Positions 32,242 to 42,765 of a stretch of 64,000 bases of DNA are shown here, one piece after another. The notes beneath the pieces are model-generated. The model did not search any database, was not told the DNA's origin, and worked only from the letters and a program-made list of their open reading frames with translations. The stretch spans positions 2,856,255 through 2,920,254 of the forward strand of contig NZ_JH594606.1 in NCBI RefSeq assembly GCF_000243235.1, written 5' to 3'. Numbering within the stretch: the stretch's first letter is position 1; every line of letters starts with the position of its first letter. Origin of the DNA: Gillisia limnaea DSM 15749. GTDB taxonomy: Bacteria; Bacteroidota; Bacteroidia; Flavobacteriales; Flavobacteriaceae. A program made the position numbers and the translations under genes.

Positions 32242-33318
32242 ATGATTGAGAAGCTGAATATAGTGAAGCAACGCTTTGATGAGGTGAATGATCTCATCAT
32301 TCAACCGAATGTGATTTCCGATCAGAAGCGGTACGTGGAACTTAATAAAGAATACAAGGATCTTAAAGCGCTTATGGATGTGCGCGATAGGTATATAGTA
32401 CTTACAGATAATATTGAAGAAGCCCAGGAAATGATTTCCGATGGCAGTGATCCGGAAATGACTGAAATGGCAAAAAATCAGTTAGAAGATTCTAAAAATG
32501 AACTTGCAAGCCTGGAGGATAAAATAAGGATAATGTTGGTGCCAAAAGATCCGGAGGATGCAAAAAATGTTGTTATGGAGATTCGCGCCGGTACAGGTGG
32601 GGATGAAGCCAGTATTTTTGCGGGAGATCTATATAAAATGTACACCAAATACGTTGAAAGCAAAGGATGGAAGGCGACTATTGTAGATTATAATGAGGGT
32701 ACCAGTGGCGGTTTCAAGGAAATGATCTTTGAAGTTACCGGAGAAGATGTTTACGGAACTCTTAAATTTGAAGCCGGTGTTCACCGGGTACAAAGGGTAC
32801 CGCAAACAGAAACTCAGGGAAGAGTGCATACTTCTGCTGCAACTGTGATGGTGCTCCCTGAAGCTGAAGAATTTGATGTTGAGATTAACCCCAAAGATGT
32901 AAGGATAGATTATTTCTGTTCTTCAGGTCCAGGGGGGCAATCGGTAAACACTACCTATTCTGCAGTGCGGTTAACGCACGTGCCTACAGGATTGGTCGCT
33001 CAATGTCAAGATCAAAAATCTCAGCATAAAAACAAGGAAAAAGCCTTTAGGGTTTTGAGATCCCGGTTATATGAGCAGGAACTTGCCAAGCAAATGGAAC
33101 TTGATTCTGCTAAGCGAAACTCTATGGTTTCCAGCGGAGACCGAAGTGCAAAGATTCGTACATACAATTATTCCCAGGGTAGGGTGACAGATCATCGTAT
33201 TAACCTTACACTCTATGATTTATCCAACATCATCAATGGGGATATTCAAAGAATTATAGATGAGTTGGCATTGGTTGAAAACACGCGTAAACTTAGAGAA
33301 AACAGTGATGTGTTTTAA
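32242..33318 (+). CDS. prfA: peptide chain release factor 1
   Basis: A 358-aa class I release factor recognising UAA/UAG. The GGQ motif that drives peptidyl-tRNA hydrolysis lies in '[20 protein letters not shown]' near residue 232. The N-terminal helical domain, '[22 protein letters not shown]' and '[23 protein letters not shown]' are all family-typical. It is followed 48 bp later by pyrF in the same direction. Confidence 0.97.
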   Translation: MIEKLNIVKQRFDEVNDLIIQPNVISDQKRYVELNKEYKDLKALMDVRDRYIVLTDNIEEAQEMISDGSDPEMTEMAKNQLEDSKNELASLEDKIRIMLVPKDPEDAKNVVMEIRAGTGGDEASIFAGDLYKMYTKYVESKGWKATIVDYNEGTSGGFKEMIFEVTGEDVYGTLKFEAGVHRVQRVPQTETQGRVHTSAATVMVLPEAEEFDVEINPKDVRIDYFCSSGPGGQSVNTTYSAVRLTHVPTGLVAQCQDQKSQHKNKEKAFRVLRSRLYEQELAKQMELDSAKRNSMVSSGDRSAKIRTYNYSQGRVTDHRINLTLYDLSNIINGDIQRIIDELALVENTRKLRENSDVF

Positions 33319-33366
33319 TTTTATGTTCCAGTTCCATTCAGTATCCTTACTATAAATTCCTAAAAC

Positions 33367-34191
33367 ATGACCACACAAGCGCTCCTTGAACAAATACACA
33401 AGAAAAAATCCTTTTTATGTATTGGCCTGGATACCGATCTTGAAAAAATTCCAACGTATCTTCTTTCTGAGGAGGACCCTATGTTTGCTTTTAATAAGGA
33501 GATCATAGATGCTACGCATCATTTTGCAGTGGCATACAAGATCAATACAGCATTTTATGAGGCACAGGGTAGAAAAGGATGGAAAGCGCTTAACAAAACC
33601 ATTGAATATCTAAACGCAGAATACCCAGAAATTTTCACTATTGCCGATGCTAAGAGAGGCGATATCGGGAATACTTCGGCTATGTATGCGAAGGCTTTTC
33701 TACAGGAAATGGCTTTCGATTCTGTAACGGTGGCACCTTATATGGGAAAGGATTCTGTGGAGCCTTTTCTTGCAATTCGGGATAAACACACCATATTGCT
33801 TGCACTCACTTCCAATGAAGGTGCTTTCGATTTTCAAACCCTGAAAACAGATGGGGTAGAATTATATAAAAAGGTGATCGAAACTTCAAAAACATGGGAA
33901 AATTCAGAAAGGTTGATGTATGTGGTGGGAGCTACTAAAGCAGAACACCTTGCAGAGATCAGGAAGTTGATTCCGGATAGTTTCCTGCTGGTTCCCGGAG
34001 TGGGAGCTCAGGGAGGATCTCTTGAAGACGTTTGTAAATACGGGATGGGCAAAAATGTGGGGCTTCTGGTAAATTCTTCCCGCGGAATTATATATGCTTC
34101 GGAAACTTCAAATTTTGCCGAAATTGCCGCCGCTAAAGCCGAAGTAATGCAAAGGGAAATGGCAGCGCAGCTTTCTAAATTACACCAGTAA
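33367..34191 (+). CDS. pyrF: orotidine-5'-phosphate decarboxylase
   Basis: A 274-aa TIM-barrel enzyme catalysing OMP to UMP (last step of pyrimidine synthesis). It has the group 2 form with active-site '[11 protein letters not shown]', an N-terminal '[14 protein letters not shown]' strand and the phosphate-binding '[10 protein letters not shown]'. It may be cotranscribed with prfA. Confidence 0.96.
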   Translation: MTTQALLEQIHKKKSFLCIGLDTDLEKIPTYLLSEEDPMFAFNKEIIDATHHFAVAYKINTAFYEAQGRKGWKALNKTIEYLNAEYPEIFTIADAKRGDIGNTSAMYAKAFLQEMAFDSVTVAPYMGKDSVEPFLAIRDKHTILLALTSNEGAFDFQTLKTDGVELYKKVIETSKTWENSERLMYVVGATKAEHLAEIRKLIPDSFLLVPGVGAQGGSLEDVCKYGMGKNVGLLVNSSRGIIYASETSNFAEIAAAKAEVMQREMAAQLSKLHQ

Positions 34192-34357
34192 TTTTATAGT
34201 AATTTTGTGCGTTTTCTTTAGTGCTATATAAGAGTACTTCTGTAAACGCAGAAACACCATTCTTTAGCTTCAGAAAAGAAATCCTTATTAATTTTATTTA
34301 TTTTTTTTAAGCATAGTTTATAAAACATATCATCCAAACAACAGTTTTAGTACTAGT

Positions 34358-35149
34358 ATGAAAGACCAGTTAAACAGGGAAATCCATTTAGATAAGGTGC
34401 CCCAAAAAATAGTTTCTTTAGTTCCCAGTCAAACAGAACTGCTCTCTTACCTTGGTCTTGAGGACAAAATTGTGGGTGTTACAAAATTTTGTGTATATCC
34501 TTCCCGTCTTCGGAAAGAGAAGAAAGTGGTTGGGGGAACAAAAACGGTTCATTTTGATGCTATCCGGGATCTAAACCCTGATATTATTCTATGTAATAAA
34601 GAGGAAAATACCGAGGAAATGGTTCGGGAATTGCAAAAAATTGCCCCTGTAGATGTTTCTGAAATTAACAATTTTGAAGATTCTTTAGACCTCATCGCGA
34701 TGTATGGTGAACTTTTTCAATGTGTTGAAAAATCGACAGATTTAATTGAGAATCTGAAGGATAAAAAGGAAAAATTCGAGGCTCAAATTCCTAAGAAGGG
34801 ACTCAAAGTAGCCTATTTGATTTGGAAAAACCCATGGATGGTTGTTGGAGGTAATACTTTTATAAATTCCATGTTGAAGTTAAATGGATTAAAAAATGTA
34901 TTTGAAACCAATCCTGAACGATATCCACAAATAACACTTAGAAAGTTAAAGCTTTTAAAGCCGGATCTTATTTTTCTTTCTTCTGAGCCTTATCCATTTA
35001 AGCGAACTCATATCAAGGAAATTAAGGAGATTTGTGATGTGCCTGTATTACTGGTAAATGGTGAATTCTTTAGCTGGTATGGCTCGAGACCATTATCCGC
35101 ATTTGGCTATTTCGAAGATTTTCAGGAACAACTATCTAAGCCCTTATAA
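34358..35149 (+). CDS. BtuF-like helical-backbone metal/cobalamin-binding protein without signal peptide
   Basis: A 263-aa periplasmic-binding-protein-like fold with two lobes joined by a helix. Visible segments include 'KIVSLVPSQTELLSYLGLEDKIVGVTKFC', 'DLNPDIILCNKEENTEEMV' and 'KPDLIFLSSEPYPFK'. Family members bind cobalamin or siderophores for ABC uptake. This one starts MKDQLNREIHLDK with no export signal or lipobox, so it is probably cytoplasmic, and no transporter genes adjoin it. Its 3' end overlaps the convergent 62-aa gene by 28 bp. Confidence 0.83.
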   Translation: MKDQLNREIHLDKVPQKIVSLVPSQTELLSYLGLEDKIVGVTKFCVYPSRLRKEKKVVGGTKTVHFDAIRDLNPDIILCNKEENTEEMVRELQKIAPVDVSEINNFEDSLDLIAMYGELFQCVEKSTDLIENLKDKKEKFEAQIPKKGLKVAYLIWKNPWMVVGGNTFINSMLKLNGLKNVFETNPERYPQITLRKLKLLKPDLIFLSSEPYPFKRTHIKEIKEICDVPVLLVNGEFFSWYGSRPLSAFGYFEDFQEQLSKPL

Positions 35150-35310
35150 TTAAGGGACCTTAGTTCTTCCAGGACTTCCTTGGCACGGGCATTAAGTTCA
35201 TCACTCCGGTCTTTATTTGTAAGTGCGGCTTGATATGCGCGATTCATAAGGCTGGAATATTTCTGACATAATCTTTCTTCTTTACTCTTAAATAAAATAT
35301 TACCAAACAT
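35122..35310 (-). CDS. Lacal_2735-family small protein
   Basis: A 62-aa mostly helical protein: 'MFGNILFKSKEERLCQKYSSLMNRAYQAALTNKDRSDELNARA' followed by a short helix. The start, charged helix pair and length match the Flavobacteriaceae-restricted Lacal_2735 family, function unknown. The last nine codons overlap the BtuF-like gene end. Confidence 0.75.
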   Translation of the reverse strand: MFGNILFKSKEERLCQKYSSLMNRAYQAALTNKDRSDELNARAKEVLEELRSLNYKGLDSCS

Positions 35311-35400
35311 TTTTTAAATCTATTTCCCGCAAAATTAAAGACTTCTTGTTAAAAAATGTATTAAGCTGAGGTTAAAGAAATTGTAAAATTCACCTTTATT

Positions 35401-36105
35401 TTAATCCTGTAAGGCGAAAACCCTTTGCAATAACTGGGTTGTTCTGGACGCAATATTTGCCCTTATTTCCTGCTCCTCGATGGCAATCATTTTATAAACT
35501 CCGCTCAAAGCTTCCCGGGTTACATAGTCGGGTAAATCTGGATTCACTTTTGAGGTTAATGGCAATGCATTATAACGGTCTATTATATTGGTCCAGACTT
35601 GTGTAGCTCCCACGCGATCCAGAGAGTTGGTGATAACCGGATTGAACTTTGAATATAGTTGCTGCTCTGTTTTTTGATTTAAATAGGTAGTGGCGGCTGT
35701 ATTACTTCCCAATAAAATATTTCGCGCATCGGTGAATGTAATTTCCTTTACTGCATTCACAAAAATTGGCGTAGCTTCTTTTACAGCATCTTCAGCAGCG
35801 CGGTTCAAAACCTTTAGACCTTCATCTGCAAGGGAATTAAGCCCAACATCTCTAAGGGTTTTGTCCACTTTTTGTAATTCTGGCGGTAAAGTAATCCGTA
35901 CCAATTCATTTCTGAAGAAACCATCTTCCTGAGTTAATTTTGTTACCTGTTTATCAATCCCCTGATCCAATGCTTGTTGTAAACCGGAAGCAATTTCAGC
36001 ATTTGTGATTCCGTATCCGCCACCCGGCATTTGATTGGCAATATCCTGCAGTTCAGCACAACCGGTCAATACAGGAATAAGTAAGAGAAGTAGTATTTTT
36101 TTCAT
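35401..36105 (-). CDS. DUF4197 lipoprotein
   Basis: A protein of 234 aa with a lipobox (PVLTGCAEL, Cys about 16). The body matches DUF4197: 'EIASGLQQALDQGIDKQVTKL', 'ITLPPELQKVDKTLRDVGL', 'TFTDARNILLGSNTAATTYLNQKT', and 'EALSGVYKMIAIEEQEIRANIASRTTQLLQRVF' split over the C-terminal helix. Function is unknown; it is probably an outer-membrane-anchored periplasmic helical protein. Monocistronic. Confidence 0.9.
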   Translation of the reverse strand: MKKILLLLLIPVLTGCAELQDIANQMPGGGYGITNAEIASGLQQALDQGIDKQVTKLTQEDGFFRNELVRITLPPELQKVDKTLRDVGLNSLADEGLKVLNRAAEDAVKEATPIFVNAVKEITFTDARNILLGSNTAATTYLNQKTEQQLYSKFNPVITNSLDRVGATQVWTNIIDRYNALPLTSKVNPDLPDYVTREALSGVYKMIAIEEQEIRANIASRTTQLLQRVFALQD

Positions 36106-36708
36106 CTGTTTATTTTATTGTTTTATAGGGATTTTTATAGCTCCTAAATATCCATATAATTATTCACCTGCGTGAGAAAATTTTCTAATGGATGTTTCAT
36201 TTATGATTCGTCCCAATGAGTGTGCGGGATTCTTCACTGCGTTCAGAATGACATACCCGGGTTTTTTTGTCATCTCTGAACGAGCTTTTGGGCGAGGAAG
36301 AATCCCTACTGTGAGTACGCGTTCGGCGTAGTGAAAATGTTATTGGATGTTTCATCTAAATAATTTATTTCAAAAGTATTAATAAAAAACGTTTCCTCTT
36401 ATATCAATACCTGTTATAGTTATATTAAAACAATCAATTTTGATTATAATTTACAAACCAAGAGCTTTAACTCCATAAATTTGAAAGAGTAATAAAGAAG
36501 AATAACTATAGAAAAGCGACCTGCTTTTGATTCAAGATTAGCTTTTACCGGAAAAAAGGTAAATGGCAATCGGGTTTCTGAATTATTTATTGAAATAAGC
36601 ATTCAGTTTTAGGAGATTAATTTTTTTGCATAATTCTTAAAAACTCTTCATATATGTAAAATTCCTTGTATAATTCGTAAATTGCAACTTCTAAAAATTT
36701 GAATAAAA
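36106..36708. other. 603-bp intergenic region with dispersed repeats
   Basis: Two copies of TGGATGTTTCAT (36189-36200, 36344-36355) flank a GC-richer segment with 'CTTCACTGCGTTCAGAATGAC' pieces and CGTTCGGCG, resembling dispersed flavobacterial repeats. The remaining 350 bp before icmF are AT-rich, without an open frame. TAAATTTG at 36476-36483 fits a -7 element but is 226 bp upstream of icmF. Confidence 0.4.
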
Positions 36709-39700
36709 ATGGAAGTACAAGCTCCTTATAAACCTGTAAACAAAGTAAGAATAGTAACCGCAGCCTCTCTTTTTGACGGGCACGATGCCGCAATAAATAT
36801 AATGCGCCGCATTATACAGTCAACCGGGGTAGAAGTGATCCATCTTGGCCATGACCGAAGTGTGGAAGAAGTGGTGAATTGCGCGATCCAGGAAGATGCC
36901 AATGCAATAGCTATGACTTCATACCAGGGAGGACATAATGAGTATTTTAAATATATGTATGACCTGCTTCAGGAAAAAGGCGCAGGACATATCAAAATTT
37001 TTGGGGGCGGTGGCGGAGTGATACTCCCCGAGGAGATCAAAGAATTGATGGATTATGGAATTACCCGTATCTATGCTCCGGATGATGGTAGGGAAATGGG
37101 TTTGCAGGGAATGATCAATGACCTAGTAAAAATTGCCGATACGCCAACTCCGCCCTTAAAAAATGAAAAAGAGGTTGAAAAACGCCTTTTAAATAAGGAC
37201 GTAAATACCATAGCCCGACTTATCTCCCTTGCCGAAAACCGGCATGAAGATTTTTTAAAGGCTTTTAAACCTATGGACCTGGATTCATCTGCTTCGGGAG
37301 AAGGAGAAAAGAAAAAGGGGGCATCTACTCCAGTTCTTGGAATCACAGGTACCGGAGGATCGGGGAAATCTTCATTGGTAGATGAGCTGGTAAGAAGATT
37401 TTTGGTTGATTTTCCTGAAAAAACCATCGGGATAATTTCCGTAGATCCTTCAAAAAGAAAAACCGGAGGTGCCCTGTTAGGAGACCGGATTCGAATGAAC
37501 GCGATCAATGATTCACGTGTATACATGCGTTCCCTGGCTACCCGCCAGTCTAACCTTGCATTGTCCAAGTATGTTGCTGAAGCCGTTGAGGTTTTAAAAG
37601 CTGCAGGCTACGACTTAATACTCCTGGAAACATCCGGGATTGGGCAGTCTGATACGGAGATTATAGAACATTCTGATGCTTCATTATATGTGATGACGCC
37701 CGAATTTGGTGCTGCTACACAATTGGAGAAGATCGATATGCTGGATTTTGCAGATGTGGTCGCTATCAATAAATTTGACAAACGTGGGGCGTTGGATGCC
37801 TTACGGGATGTAAAAAAACAATATCAGCGTAACCATGGATTATGGCATGAGGATCCCGAAAGCCTTCCGGTTTATGGAACCATTGCCTCTCAGTTTAACG
37901 ATCCCGGAATGAATACACTTTACCGGAAACTGATAAATAAAATCGATGAGCGAACAGATTCTGCCTTAAATTCTACTTTTCTTATCAATGAAGATACCAG
38001 TGAAAAGATCTATATAATTCCACCCAGCCGGGTTCGTTATTTATCTGAAATTTCTGAAAATAACAGGAGTTATGATGAAAAAGCTGTTTCTCAGGCAGAA
38101 GTTGCTCAAAAGCTCTACGGAATCTATAAAACAATGGAATCTGTTACCAACGTTAAACTGAGCCTGTCGAAGTTTGGTATTGATGATGATTTTATGAATG
38201 ATGTGGTTGAAGATCAGAAACAGTTCGCCAAATTGCTGATGGCTGAATTTGACCGGGTGAAGATGGATCTTGATCCATACAACTGGGAAGTTATAACCGG
38301 ATGGAAAGATACCGTCAATAAATATAAAGAGCCTGTTTATACCTTTAAGGTGCGGGATAAAGAAATTAAGGTTGAAACCCATACAGAGTCCTTATCACAT
38401 TCCCAGATCCCCAAAATAGCTTTACCAAAATATGAAGCCTGGGGAGATATTTTACGATGGTGTTTACAGGAAAATGTTCCCGGAGAGTTTCCTTATACCG
38501 CGGGATTATATCCATTTAAAAGAGCCGGAGAAGACCCAACAAGAATGTTTGCCGGGGAAGGCGGGCCGGAACGCACCAACCGAAGGTTTCATTACGTGAG
38601 TATGGGACTTCCCGCTAAACGACTTTCCACCGCTTTCGATTCTGTTACTTTATATGGAAATGATCCCGATTACCGTCCGGATATTTACGGAAAGATTGGG
38701 AATGCCGGGGTTTCTATTTGCTGTTTGGATGATGCTAAAAAACTATATTCCGGTTTCGATCTTGCCGATGCTATGACCTCGGTGAGTATGACCATCAATG
38801 GCCCGGCGCCTATGTTGCTTGGATTTTTTATGAATGCAGCCATCGATCAGCAATGTGAAAAGTACATCACGAAAAACGGGCTGGAGAAAGATGTTGAAGA
38901 TAAGATCAAAAAAATATATAAAGACAAAAAAGTTGACCGCCCGCAATACCAGGGAAAACTTCCTGAAGGGAATAATGGTTTAGGGCTTATGCTGTTGGGT
39001 GTTACCGGAGACCAGGTTTTACCGGCAGATGTTTATGAAACGATCAAGAAAAAAACCCTAAATGTCGTTAGGGGTACAGTACAGGCAGATATATTAAAAG
39101 AAGATCAGGCGCAAAACACCTGTATTTTTTCTACAGAATTTGCCTTGCGGTTGATGGGAGATGTTCAGGAATATTTTATAGAAGAACAAGTCAGGAACTT
39201 TTATTCGGTATCTATTTCCGGATATCATATCGCTGAAGCAGGTGCTAATCCTGTAACGCAACTGGCGCTTACCCTGGCTAACGGATTCACGTATGTGGAA
39301 TATTACCTTAGTCGTGGAATGGACATCGATAAATTTGGTCCTAACCTTTCTTTCTTTTTCTCAAATGGAGTAGATCCGGAATACGCGGTTATAGGAAGAG
39401 TAGCCAGAAAGATATGGGCCAAAGCATTGAAATATAAATATGGTGCAAATCCAAGGGCTCAAATGTTGAAATATCACATCCAGACCTCAGGACGTTCCCT
39501 GCATGCTCAGGAAATAGATTTTAATGACATTCGAACTACCTTGCAGGCGCTTTATGCTATTTACGACAACTGTAACTCGCTGCATACAAACGCATACGAT
39601 GAAGCGATCACAACACCTACAGAAGCTTCAGTGAGAAGAGCGATGGCGATCCAGTTGATAATCAACAAAGAATTAGGTCTTACCAAAAACGAAAATCCAA

Positions 39701-40170
39701 TCCAGGGTGCATTTATCATTGAGGAATTGACAGATCTTGTTGAAGAAGCAGTATTGCTGGAATTTGACCGAATCACGGAGAGAGGGGGAGTGCTTGGGGC
39801 TATGGAAACCATGTACCAACGAAGTAAAATTCAGGAAGAAAGTCTTTATTACGAAACATTAAAGCACAATGGTGAATTCCCAATTATAGGGGTAAATACC
39901 TTCCTTAGTTCCACCGGTTCCCCAACTGTAACCCCGGGAGAGGTAATAAGAGCTACAGAAGAAGAAAAACAATATCAAATCACCACCCTAAAAAACCTTC
40001 ATAAAGCTAAAGAAGATAGTGCGGAAACCGCTCTTGAAAAAATTAGAAAAGCGGCTATTAATAACGAAAATCTTTTTGAGGTTCTTATGGAAGCCACTAA
40101 AGTTTGCTCCCTTGGCCAGATCACCAGTGCGATGTTTCAGGTTGGCGGGCAGTATAGAAGAAACATGTAA
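36709..40170 (+). CDS. icmF: fused isobutyryl-CoA mutase (B12 domain, G-protein chaperone, mutase)
   Basis: A protein of 1153 aa. An adenosylcobalamin-binding domain comes first (about 10-145, '[15 protein letters not shown]' with the DxHxxx base-off His, and '[13 protein letters not shown]'). Next is a MeaB-like GTPase (about 205-460, P-loop '[13 protein letters not shown]', 'INKFDKRG'). The radical mutase barrel follows (about 580-1150, '[35 protein letters not shown]' in two parts). The PYTAGxxPFKR form marks IcmF rather than methylmalonyl-CoA mutase. It interconverts isobutyryl-CoA and n-butyryl-CoA and may act on isovaleryl/pivalyl-CoA. The fused chaperone loads and protects B12. Confidence 0.93.
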   Translation: MEVQAPYKPVNKVRIVTAASLFDGHDAAINIMRRIIQSTGVEVIHLGHDRSVEEVVNCAIQEDANAIAMTSYQGGHNEYFKYMYDLLQEKGAGHIKIFGGGGGVILPEEIKELMDYGITRIYAPDDGREMGLQGMINDLVKIADTPTPPLKNEKEVEKRLLNKDVNTIARLISLAENRHEDFLKAFKPMDLDSSASGEGEKKKGASTPVLGITGTGGSGKSSLVDELVRRFLVDFPEKTIGIISVDPSKRKTGGALLGDRIRMNAINDSRVYMRSLATRQSNLALSKYVAEAVEVLKAAGYDLILLETSGIGQSDTEIIEHSDASLYVMTPEFGAATQLEKIDMLDFADVVAINKFDKRGALDALRDVKKQYQRNHGLWHEDPESLPVYGTIASQFNDPGMNTLYRKLINKIDERTDSALNSTFLINEDTSEKIYIIPPSRVRYLSEISENNRSYDEKAVSQAEVAQKLYGIYKTMESVTNVKLSLSKFGIDDDFMNDVVEDQKQFAKLLMAEFDRVKMDLDPYNWEVITGWKDTVNKYKEPVYTFKVRDKEIKVETHTESLSHSQIPKIALPKYEAWGDILRWCLQENVPGEFPYTAGLYPFKRAGEDPTRMFAGEGGPERTNRRFHYVSMGLPAKRLSTAFDSVTLYGNDPDYRPDIYGKIGNAGVSICCLDDAKKLYSGFDLADAMTSVSMTINGPAPMLLGFFMNAAIDQQCEKYITKNGLEKDVEDKIKKIYKDKKVDRPQYQGKLPEGNNGLGLMLLGVTGDQVLPADVYETIKKKTLNVVRGTVQADILKEDQAQNTCIFSTEFALRLMGDVQEYFIEEQVRNFYSVSISGYHIAEAGANPVTQLALTLANGFTYVEYYLSRGMDIDKFGPNLSFFFSNGVDPEYAVIGRVARKIWAKALKYKYGANPRAQMLKYHIQTSGRSLHAQEIDFNDIRTTLQALYAIYDNCNSLHTNAYDEAITTPTEASVRRAMAIQLIINKELGLTKNENPIQGAFIIEELTDLVEEAVLLEFDRITERGGVLGAMETMYQRSKIQEESLYYETLKHNGEFPIIGVNTFLSSTGSPTVTPGEVIRATEEEKQYQITTLKNLHKAKEDSAETALEKIRKAAINNENLFEVLMEATKVCSLGQITSAMFQVGGQYRRNM

Positions 40171-40537
40171 GCAGACTCTTGCCCTCGCGTAGCGAGGGCT
40201 TAGAGGTCGCTTATCCCGATGAGCGAAGCGAAATCGGGATCTTTCAAAGGAAGGAACTCTCAAAAGTGGGATCGCTTTGAAGAAGAAACTTTCAGAAGAA
40301 GAATCTTTCAGAAGAAGAAACTTTCAGAAGAAGAAACTCCCTGACGGAGGAACTCATTGAAAAAGGAACTCCCTGAAGAAGGATCTTTTGAAAGTGCGAT
40401 CTCTTAAAAATGGGATCCCTGAGAAGAATGAAAATTTATTTTGAAAAGTCTGCAGATTCCTATTTTTTATGAATTAAGGCCGCTTGACAGCAAAATAAAG
40501 TTCACTAAAAGTGGGTTTAAATACCGGAAAAACTGAG
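40171..40537. repeat. intergenic repeat tract with palindromes and degenerate short tandem units
   Basis: Two hairpins come first: GCCCTCGCG-TA-CGCGAGGGC-like at 40181-40200 and CCCGAT...ATCGGG at 40219-40240. Then comes a run (about 40245-40430) of short units built from AGAAGAAACTTTC and GGAACTCCCTGA / GGATCTTTTGAA words, with a period near 15 bp for AACTTTCAGAAGAAG. No gene is visible. The proximal promoter of the next gene is in the last 80 bp. Confidence 0.55.
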
Positions 40538-41494
40538 ATGAACATTACTAAATTAGGGATATACCTCGTAATTATTTATAGTTTTATGGCTTGTTCTAAA
40601 TCCACGATGAAATTTATACCTTTCCAAGAGCAAACTTTAAAAGAAATTCCCGGAGCTTCTGGTGTGGCATTTCAGGAAAATAAAATCTATGTAATAGGCG
40701 ATAATGCTCCTTATTTATTTGAATTGAACCATCAGGGAAAACTCCTTTCAAAATTTCAAATTCATTCCCTTAAGGATTATCACAATAATGAAATAGCGAA
40801 GCCTTTAAAACCGGACTTTGAAGCGATGGAGCTTATCCAGTATCAGGGTAAAAAAGAGCTGATCATTTTTGGGTCTGGATCTAAATCTCCTGAAAGAGAT
40901 GTGTTTACCAGAATTTACCTAAAGGAACCCCCCGAACTTAAAACCTATAATCTCACTGGTTTTTATTCGGTTCTAAAAGAATTGAAATTGACGAAAGGCT
41001 ATGAGCTCAATATTGAAGCCGTAGCTATGCATGCGGATTCCTTGATGCTTTTTAACAGAGGGCAAAATTTAATTTTTAAGTTGGATTATAGCGGTTTTTT
41101 ACACTATTTAAGCAACGAAAAAAAACTTCCCGAAATTGAAGTAATAGAAATTCAATTACCACATATAAACCAAATAACAGCTGGATTTTCCGGAGCTACC
41201 ATAATTCCCGGAACCCGTACTTTATTATTTACTACCACTGTAGAAAACACCCCAAATGCCTATGATGATGGAGAAGTATTAGGAAGTTTTTTAGGAATGG
41301 TGAACCTTGAAGAATTGAGTGACCCCGGCGCTCTTAAATATGCATTATTGAAAAAAAACCGTGAGGCCTGGAAAATAAAAATAGAATCTGTTGCCGTGGT
41401 AAAATCCATTTCCCCAAAGCAGCTGGAAATTTTACTGGTTTCAGATAGTGATGGAGCCGAATCTCAACTTATCCGGGGAACATTAAGCTGGTAA
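40538..41494 (+). CDS. lipoprotein, DUF6929-like (propeller-type)
   Basis: A protein of 318 aa from ATG 40538 (MNITKLGIYLVIIYSFMACSKS, lipobox FMACS). An ATG at 40511 would add nine polar residues. The body is beta-rich, with propeller-like blades 'GVAFQENKIYVIGDNAPYLFELNHQGKLLS', 'IEAVAMHADSLMLFNRGQNLIFKL' and 'SGATIIPGTRTLLFTTTVENT'. This resembles the DUF6929 family as I recall it. Enzymatic activity is not evident. Confidence 0.65.
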   Translation: MNITKLGIYLVIIYSFMACSKSTMKFIPFQEQTLKEIPGASGVAFQENKIYVIGDNAPYLFELNHQGKLLSKFQIHSLKDYHNNEIAKPLKPDFEAMELIQYQGKKELIIFGSGSKSPERDVFTRIYLKEPPELKTYNLTGFYSVLKELKLTKGYELNIEAVAMHADSLMLFNRGQNLIFKLDYSGFLHYLSNEKKLPEIEVIEIQLPHINQITAGFSGATIIPGTRTLLFTTTVENTPNAYDDGEVLGSFLGMVNLEELSDPGALKYALLKKNREAWKIKIESVAVVKSISPKQLEILLVSDSDGAESQLIRGTLSW

Positions 41495-41544
41495 TTCTAT
41501 TTTTCAGTTGAATAAAAAATTGCTTTCAGAAATTTCAAATCTAT

Positions 41545-41577
41545 TTTGCATCTTGTAAAATTAAAACTCTAACTTCG
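41545..41577 (+). promoter_or_regulatory. promoter of marC
   Basis: TTTG (41545-41548), 21-bp spacer, TAACTTCG (41570-41577). This matches the Bacteroidota pattern TTTG-N19-21-TAnnTTTG with one substitution and lies 24 bp before the ATG. Confidence 0.5.
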
Positions 41578-41601
41578 CGGCTTGTAAAAAATTCAGTTTC
41601 A

Positions 41602-42234
41602 ATGGAAAATTTATGGTTATTTGCCATAGGTGTATTTACCGCTTTCTTTGCGATTAACAGTCCGCCGGGGAACATTCCTATATTCTTAAGCCTCACAAAG
41701 GCTGCAGATGCAAAGACCAAGAAAAAAATTTCCAGAAAAGCCACTTTCACCGCTTTTATAATTGTTTCAGGTTTTATAATAATTGGGAAGTATGTTTTTG
41801 ATCTTTTTGGAATTACTATTCCCGCTTTTAAAATTACAGGTGGAATCCTGATATTTTTTGTAGGATTTGAAATGATTCGCGCCCAGGAATCCAGTATTGA
41901 TAATCAAACAGAGATTAACTTTAATGAAGGCATTTCGATTTCACCACTGGCTATTCCAATTCTGGCAGGTCCCGGAACTATAGTTACTGCAATGAACTAC
42001 ACTACAAATGCCGGTTATATAGAGCTACTTATAATAGTGGTTATGTTCGCGCTTATTATGTATTTAAACCACCTGGCATTTATTTCCAGTGATTATTTGG
42101 TGCGCTATATTGGGAAAAACAAGATCGTGGTAATAGAAAAAATAATGGGACTTATCATCGCTATTATTGGAACCAATATGTTTATTGAAGGTGTAAATCT
42201 TGCATTTTTAACTCCGAATTTAATCTCTAATTAA
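41602..42234 (+). CDS. MarC-family integral membrane protein
   Basis: A 210-aa protein with six helices and the MarC pattern 'FAINSPPGNIPIFLSLT', 'FKITGGILIFFVGFEMI', 'AIPILAGPGTIVTAM' and 'EKIMGLIIAIIGTNMFIEGV'. Function is unresolved in the family. Its stop overlaps the convergent gene by 8 bp. Confidence 0.92.
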   Translation: MENLWLFAIGVFTAFFAINSPPGNIPIFLSLTKAADAKTKKKISRKATFTAFIIVSGFIIIGKYVFDLFGITIPAFKITGGILIFFVGFEMIRAQESSIDNQTEINFNEGISISPLAIPILAGPGTIVTAMNYTTNAGYIELLIIVVMFALIMYLNHLAFISSDYLVRYIGKNKIVVIEKIMGLIIAIIGTNMFIEGVNLAFLTPNLISN

Positions 42235-42634
42235 CCTTTTTATCCATTGGAAGGTTGTAAATCCATTCTTCAAAAATTCTATTGAATTGTTGTATTTCGG
42301 ATTTAAGCAACGATAAAAACTCTTTTTCTTTTACTCCGTTGAATTCCAGTTTTCTGCATTTTAGTAAGATTCCTCTGGCAGCTTTCTGTATTTTTCTGGC
42401 TCTTTTAAGTCGAAGGGAATGGCTGGAAGTGTTTTGCACAACTGCTAATTCCGGGACAAGGGCCAACGCATCGGTTACGAGCTCTCCTGCGAACCTGTGA
42501 TTGACCTCTTCTGAGGTCTCCATTTCCAATATATTCCTGTTATCGCTAATACTGCAAGCGATCGCCCTGGAAACTCTAAAAATTTCAAGTGCTTTTTTAT
42601 AAACAGGAAGGGTTGAAAATTCAACAGGTTGCAT
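42227..42634 (-). CDS. helical hypothetical protein (four-helix-bundle-like)
   Basis: A 135-aa soluble protein, nearly all helical: 'LPVYKKALEIFRVSRAIACSI', 'VNHRFAGELVTDALALVPELAVVQN', 'LRLKRARKIQKAARGILLKCRKLEF' and 'EFLSLLKSEIQQFNRIFEEWIYNLP'. The four amphipathic helices recall the 23S-rRNA-intervening-sequence-type four-helix proteins, without a match I would name. Transcribed towards marC. Confidence 0.7.
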   Translation of the reverse strand: MQPVEFSTLPVYKKALEIFRVSRAIACSISDNRNILEMETSEEVNHRFAGELVTDALALVPELAVVQNTSSHSLRLKRARKIQKAARGILLKCRKLEFNGVKEKEFLSLLKSEIQQFNRIFEEWIYNLPMDKKVN

Positions 42635-42765
42635 AGTTTTTTATAAATTATTTTTTTCAGGTATTGTAAAATTACATTCATTTGCACAAAGTTATCTTTC
42701 GTTTTTAAGGTCAAATCATAGATTTACTTTAAATTTATACATTATAACCCTCTTAAAGTTTAAAT

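Noticed and set aside
37071-37568. 165-codon minus-strand frame inside icmF
   Set aside because: It overlaps the GTPase domain of icmF, which has intact motifs; the antisense frame shows only low-complexity Ser/Pro/Phe content.
40245-40430. CRISPR array candidate from repeated AGAAGAAACTTTC words
   Set aside because: Units are of irregular length, without constant repeats or unique spacers, and no cas genes are near.
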